Of a stretch of DNA of 64,000 nucleotides, positions 62,554 through 64,000 are shown in pieces. Position numbers and translations under genes: made by a program. The stretch's first letter is position 1. The number at the start of each line of letters is the position of its first letter. The notes beneath the pieces are model-generated. The model searched no databases. It was not told the origin of the DNA and saw only the letters and a list, made by a program, of their open reading frames with translations. Source of the stretch: Halobaculum sp. MBLA0147 (GTDB lineage: Archaea > Halobacteriota > Halobacteria > Halobacteriales > Haloferacaceae); contig NZ_JBGKAD010000001.1 of assembly GCF_041361345.1 (NCBI RefSeq), positions 558,001-622,000 on the forward strand, written 5' to 3'.

Positions 62554-63201
62554 TCACGGCGCGCCGGACGCCAGGTCGCGCAACACGGCCTCGGGGTCGT
62601 CGGCCTTCGCGACGCCGGAGGCGAGGAGGACGCCAGTCGCGCCCAACTCGGCGGCGGCAGCCACGTCGTCGCCGGTCGAGACGCCGGCGCCACAGAACAA
62701 CTCCACGTCGTCGTCGACCGCCTCGACGGCCGCGACGGCGTCTTCGACGATCTCGGGATCGGCCGTCGCGACGGAGTCGTCGCCGCCGATCAGTGCCGGC
62801 GGTTCGACGGCGACCGCGTCGGGTGCCAACGCCGCCGCGGCACCGGACTGTGTCGGGTCGTTCGCACAGACGACCGTCTCCAACCCGGCGTCGCGTGCGG
62901 CGTCGAGTCCACCGTCGACGTCGGCGAGCTTCAGGCGGTTCTCCGAGTGGTTGAGCAGCGTCCCGCTCGCGCCGGCGTCGGCGACGCTCGTGGCGTGGAC
63001 ACTCCCCGTGTGACTGCCGTGTGCGACGGCGTCGACGTGTTGGGCCCACGTCTCGACGCCCGTCTCGGCGACGCGGTCAAGGTGGGCCGTCTGTGGCGCG
63101 ACGGCGATCCTGACGCCGGTCTCCGCGGCCACGTCGCGAGCCGCCTCGGCGACGGCGATCGGGTCACAGTCGTACGCCTTCAGGTTGACCAGGACGAACA
63201 C
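62554..63201 (-). CDS. tpiA: Triosephosphate isomerase
   Basis: A 215-aa archaeal-type (short) TIM. It starts [15 protein letters not shown] with the substrate-binding Asn/Lys, has the catalytic His in LLNHSENR, the Glu in [10 protein letters not shown], and [17 protein letters not shown] near the phosphate site. GTG 63201 is preferred to the frame's first start (63222), since archaeal TpiA normally starts near this Asn-Leu-Lys block. Confidence 0.92.
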   Translation of the reverse strand: MFVLVNLKAYDCDPIAVAEAARDVAAETGVRIAVAPQTAHLDRVAETGVETWAQHVDAVAHGSHTGSVHATSVADAGASGTLLNHSENRLKLADVDGGLDAARDAGLETVVCANDPTQSGAAAALAPDAVAVEPPALIGGDDSVATADPEIVEDAVAAVEAVDDDVELFCGAGVSTGDDVAAAAELGATGVLLASGVAKADDPEAVLRDLASGAP

Positions 63202-63352
63202 ACCAGACACGGCGTGTGGCACGGGCTAAAACGCGGCGGTCTGAGCTCTGTGGATCCCACCGTAGACGGCCGTCGAGACAGCACGACTGTCGGGAGAACA
63301 CGTCCTCCGTGCGGCAGGACCGTCGGACGACCACGACGGGCGACGGAACGGA

Positions 63353-63886
63353 TCAGTTGTCGTTGCGCTTGACCACGTCACCCAGCGTCATCGACCCGGA
63401 GGAGTCGGCGGACCACTCCGAGTCGTCGGCGGACTCACCCTCCGTGAGCGAGATCTCCAGCGCGCCCTCGAGTTTCTGCTGGACGTCGTCGCTCGGGAGC
63501 ACGTCGCCGCGTTCGAGTTTACGGATCAGGCTCCGCTTCTCGTTGAGTTCGTCGGCCAGATCCTCCTGGCTCAAGCCGCGATCCTCGCGAGCGTCCCTGA
63601 TCCGGTCGTCGTAGTCGCTCGCGACCGTGTCCATCTCGTCGAACATGTCGCGGCGACGCGAAGACGACGAGGAGGAGGACGACGAGGAACTGGACGACCC
63701 CGAGGACCCACCGGACGAGGACGACGAGGACGACGTGGAGTACTTCGTGCTCGTCGAGGAACTCTGGGTGTCGCGCACCTCCGTCCCGAAGTCCGTACAG
63801 TCGTCACACAGCTCCAGCTCGGCACCTTCGACCTTCGTCGTCGTGAGCGAGGGCTTGTCAGCGCCGCACATCTCACACTGGGGCAT
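63353..63886 (-). CDS. Archaeal multiprotein bridging factor aMBF1
   Basis: A 177-aa protein with an N-terminal zinc ribbon (CEMCGADK and CDDC), a polyserine-rich linker (about residues 43-78), and a HTH_3 domain (about 95-150, DAREDRGLSQEDLADEL and KRSLIRKLERGDVLPS). aMBF1 joins TBP and ribosome-associated functions in archaea. The long serine tract is unusual in length. Single gene, promoter presumably before 63886; the remaining 114 bp to the window end hold nothing recognised. Confidence 0.92.
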   Translation of the reverse strand: MPQCEMCGADKPSLTTTKVEGAELELCDDCTDFGTEVRDTQSSSTSTKYSTSSSSSSSGGSSGSSSSSSSSSSSSSRRRDMFDEMDTVASDYDDRIRDAREDRGLSQEDLADELNEKRSLIRKLERGDVLPSDDVQQKLEGALEISLTEGESADDSEWSADSSGSMTLGDVVKRNDN

Positions 63887-64000
63887 ACACTGACCGTACC
63901 GGTGGCGAGGGGATAAAACGTGCGCCCCAGGCGTCCCCGTCCCGTCCGGTGATCCGTGAGACGAGACGACCTGGCGGTGGCCGAGGAGTGAACACGAGAC

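Noticed and set aside
1..64000. tRNA or rRNA genes
   Set aside because: No T-loop (GGTTCRAATCC) with matching acceptor stems and no conserved rRNA segments were seen by eye; a tRNAscan run could confirm.

Overview
The window is a stretch of a haloarchaeal (class Halobacteria) chromosome. The GC content is very high (about 70% by eye), the predicted proteins are acidic, many starts are GTG, and several genes have a TATA-like box 22-30 nt before the start codon, as in leaderless archaeal transcripts. Archaeal marker genes are present: TiaS, GEK1-type DtdA, aMBF1, archaeal TpiA, TbsP, HalX, CofG and a creatininase-family ArfB-like protein. No rRNA, tRNA, CRISPR array or complete insertion sequence was seen.

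Left part (1-12339): a left-truncated tiaS, a HTH regulator, an SPFH/Band-7 membrane protein, a HTH/TumE-like toxin-antitoxin candidate pair, a probable IS200/IS605 scar, an MFS transporter, a small membrane protein, an Hvo_1808-type lipoprotein, PncC/CinA, a class I aminotransferase, a single-domain ArsA/Get3 ATPase and an unknown protein.

Accessory island (about 12340-16292): lower GC than its surroundings. It encodes a 427-aa polymorphic toxin with an N-terminal haloarchaeal region, an eCIS-core DUF4157 domain with HELAH motif, and a C-terminal GH-E (HNH/Endo VII superfamily) nuclease. Three tandem paralogous ankyrin-repeat proteins follow, the first overlapping the toxin stop codon, then a possible 54-aa coupled ORF and a SUKH (SMI1/KNR4) protein, both proposed as immunity functions. 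This is the most striking system in the window.

Middle part (16293-32482): an orphan YcaO enzyme, TbsP, a 24-bp tandem repeat, glyA, a Tat lipoprotein, folD, a GC-rich terminator followed by a 27-bp minisatellite, a VOC protein, several haloarchaeal proteins of unknown function, tandem Old Yellow Enzyme paralogues, an OB-fold/thiolase pair and a 200-bp polypurine tract. Folate one-carbon metabolism is represented by glyA and folD.

Right part (32483-64000): a dipeptide/oligopeptide ABC operon (A-B-C-D-F in transcription order), lipoprotein, DtdA, Na+/Ca2+ exchanger, a signalling cluster (two PAS histidine kinases, HalX response regulator, ABM-like protein, small winged-helix protein), a GHMP sugar kinase with a variant galactokinase signature, PEP carboxylase, a DUF4330 protein, a 7TM histidine kinase, cofG (F420 biosynthesis) divergent from an ArfB-like creatininase-family gene, a DAO-type FAD oxidoreductase, purF, a Tat-exported gluconate-dehydrogenase-like small subunit with GMC oxidoreductase, tpiA and aMBF1. 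Short tandem repeats of 21-30 bp occur in several places, both between and inside genes.
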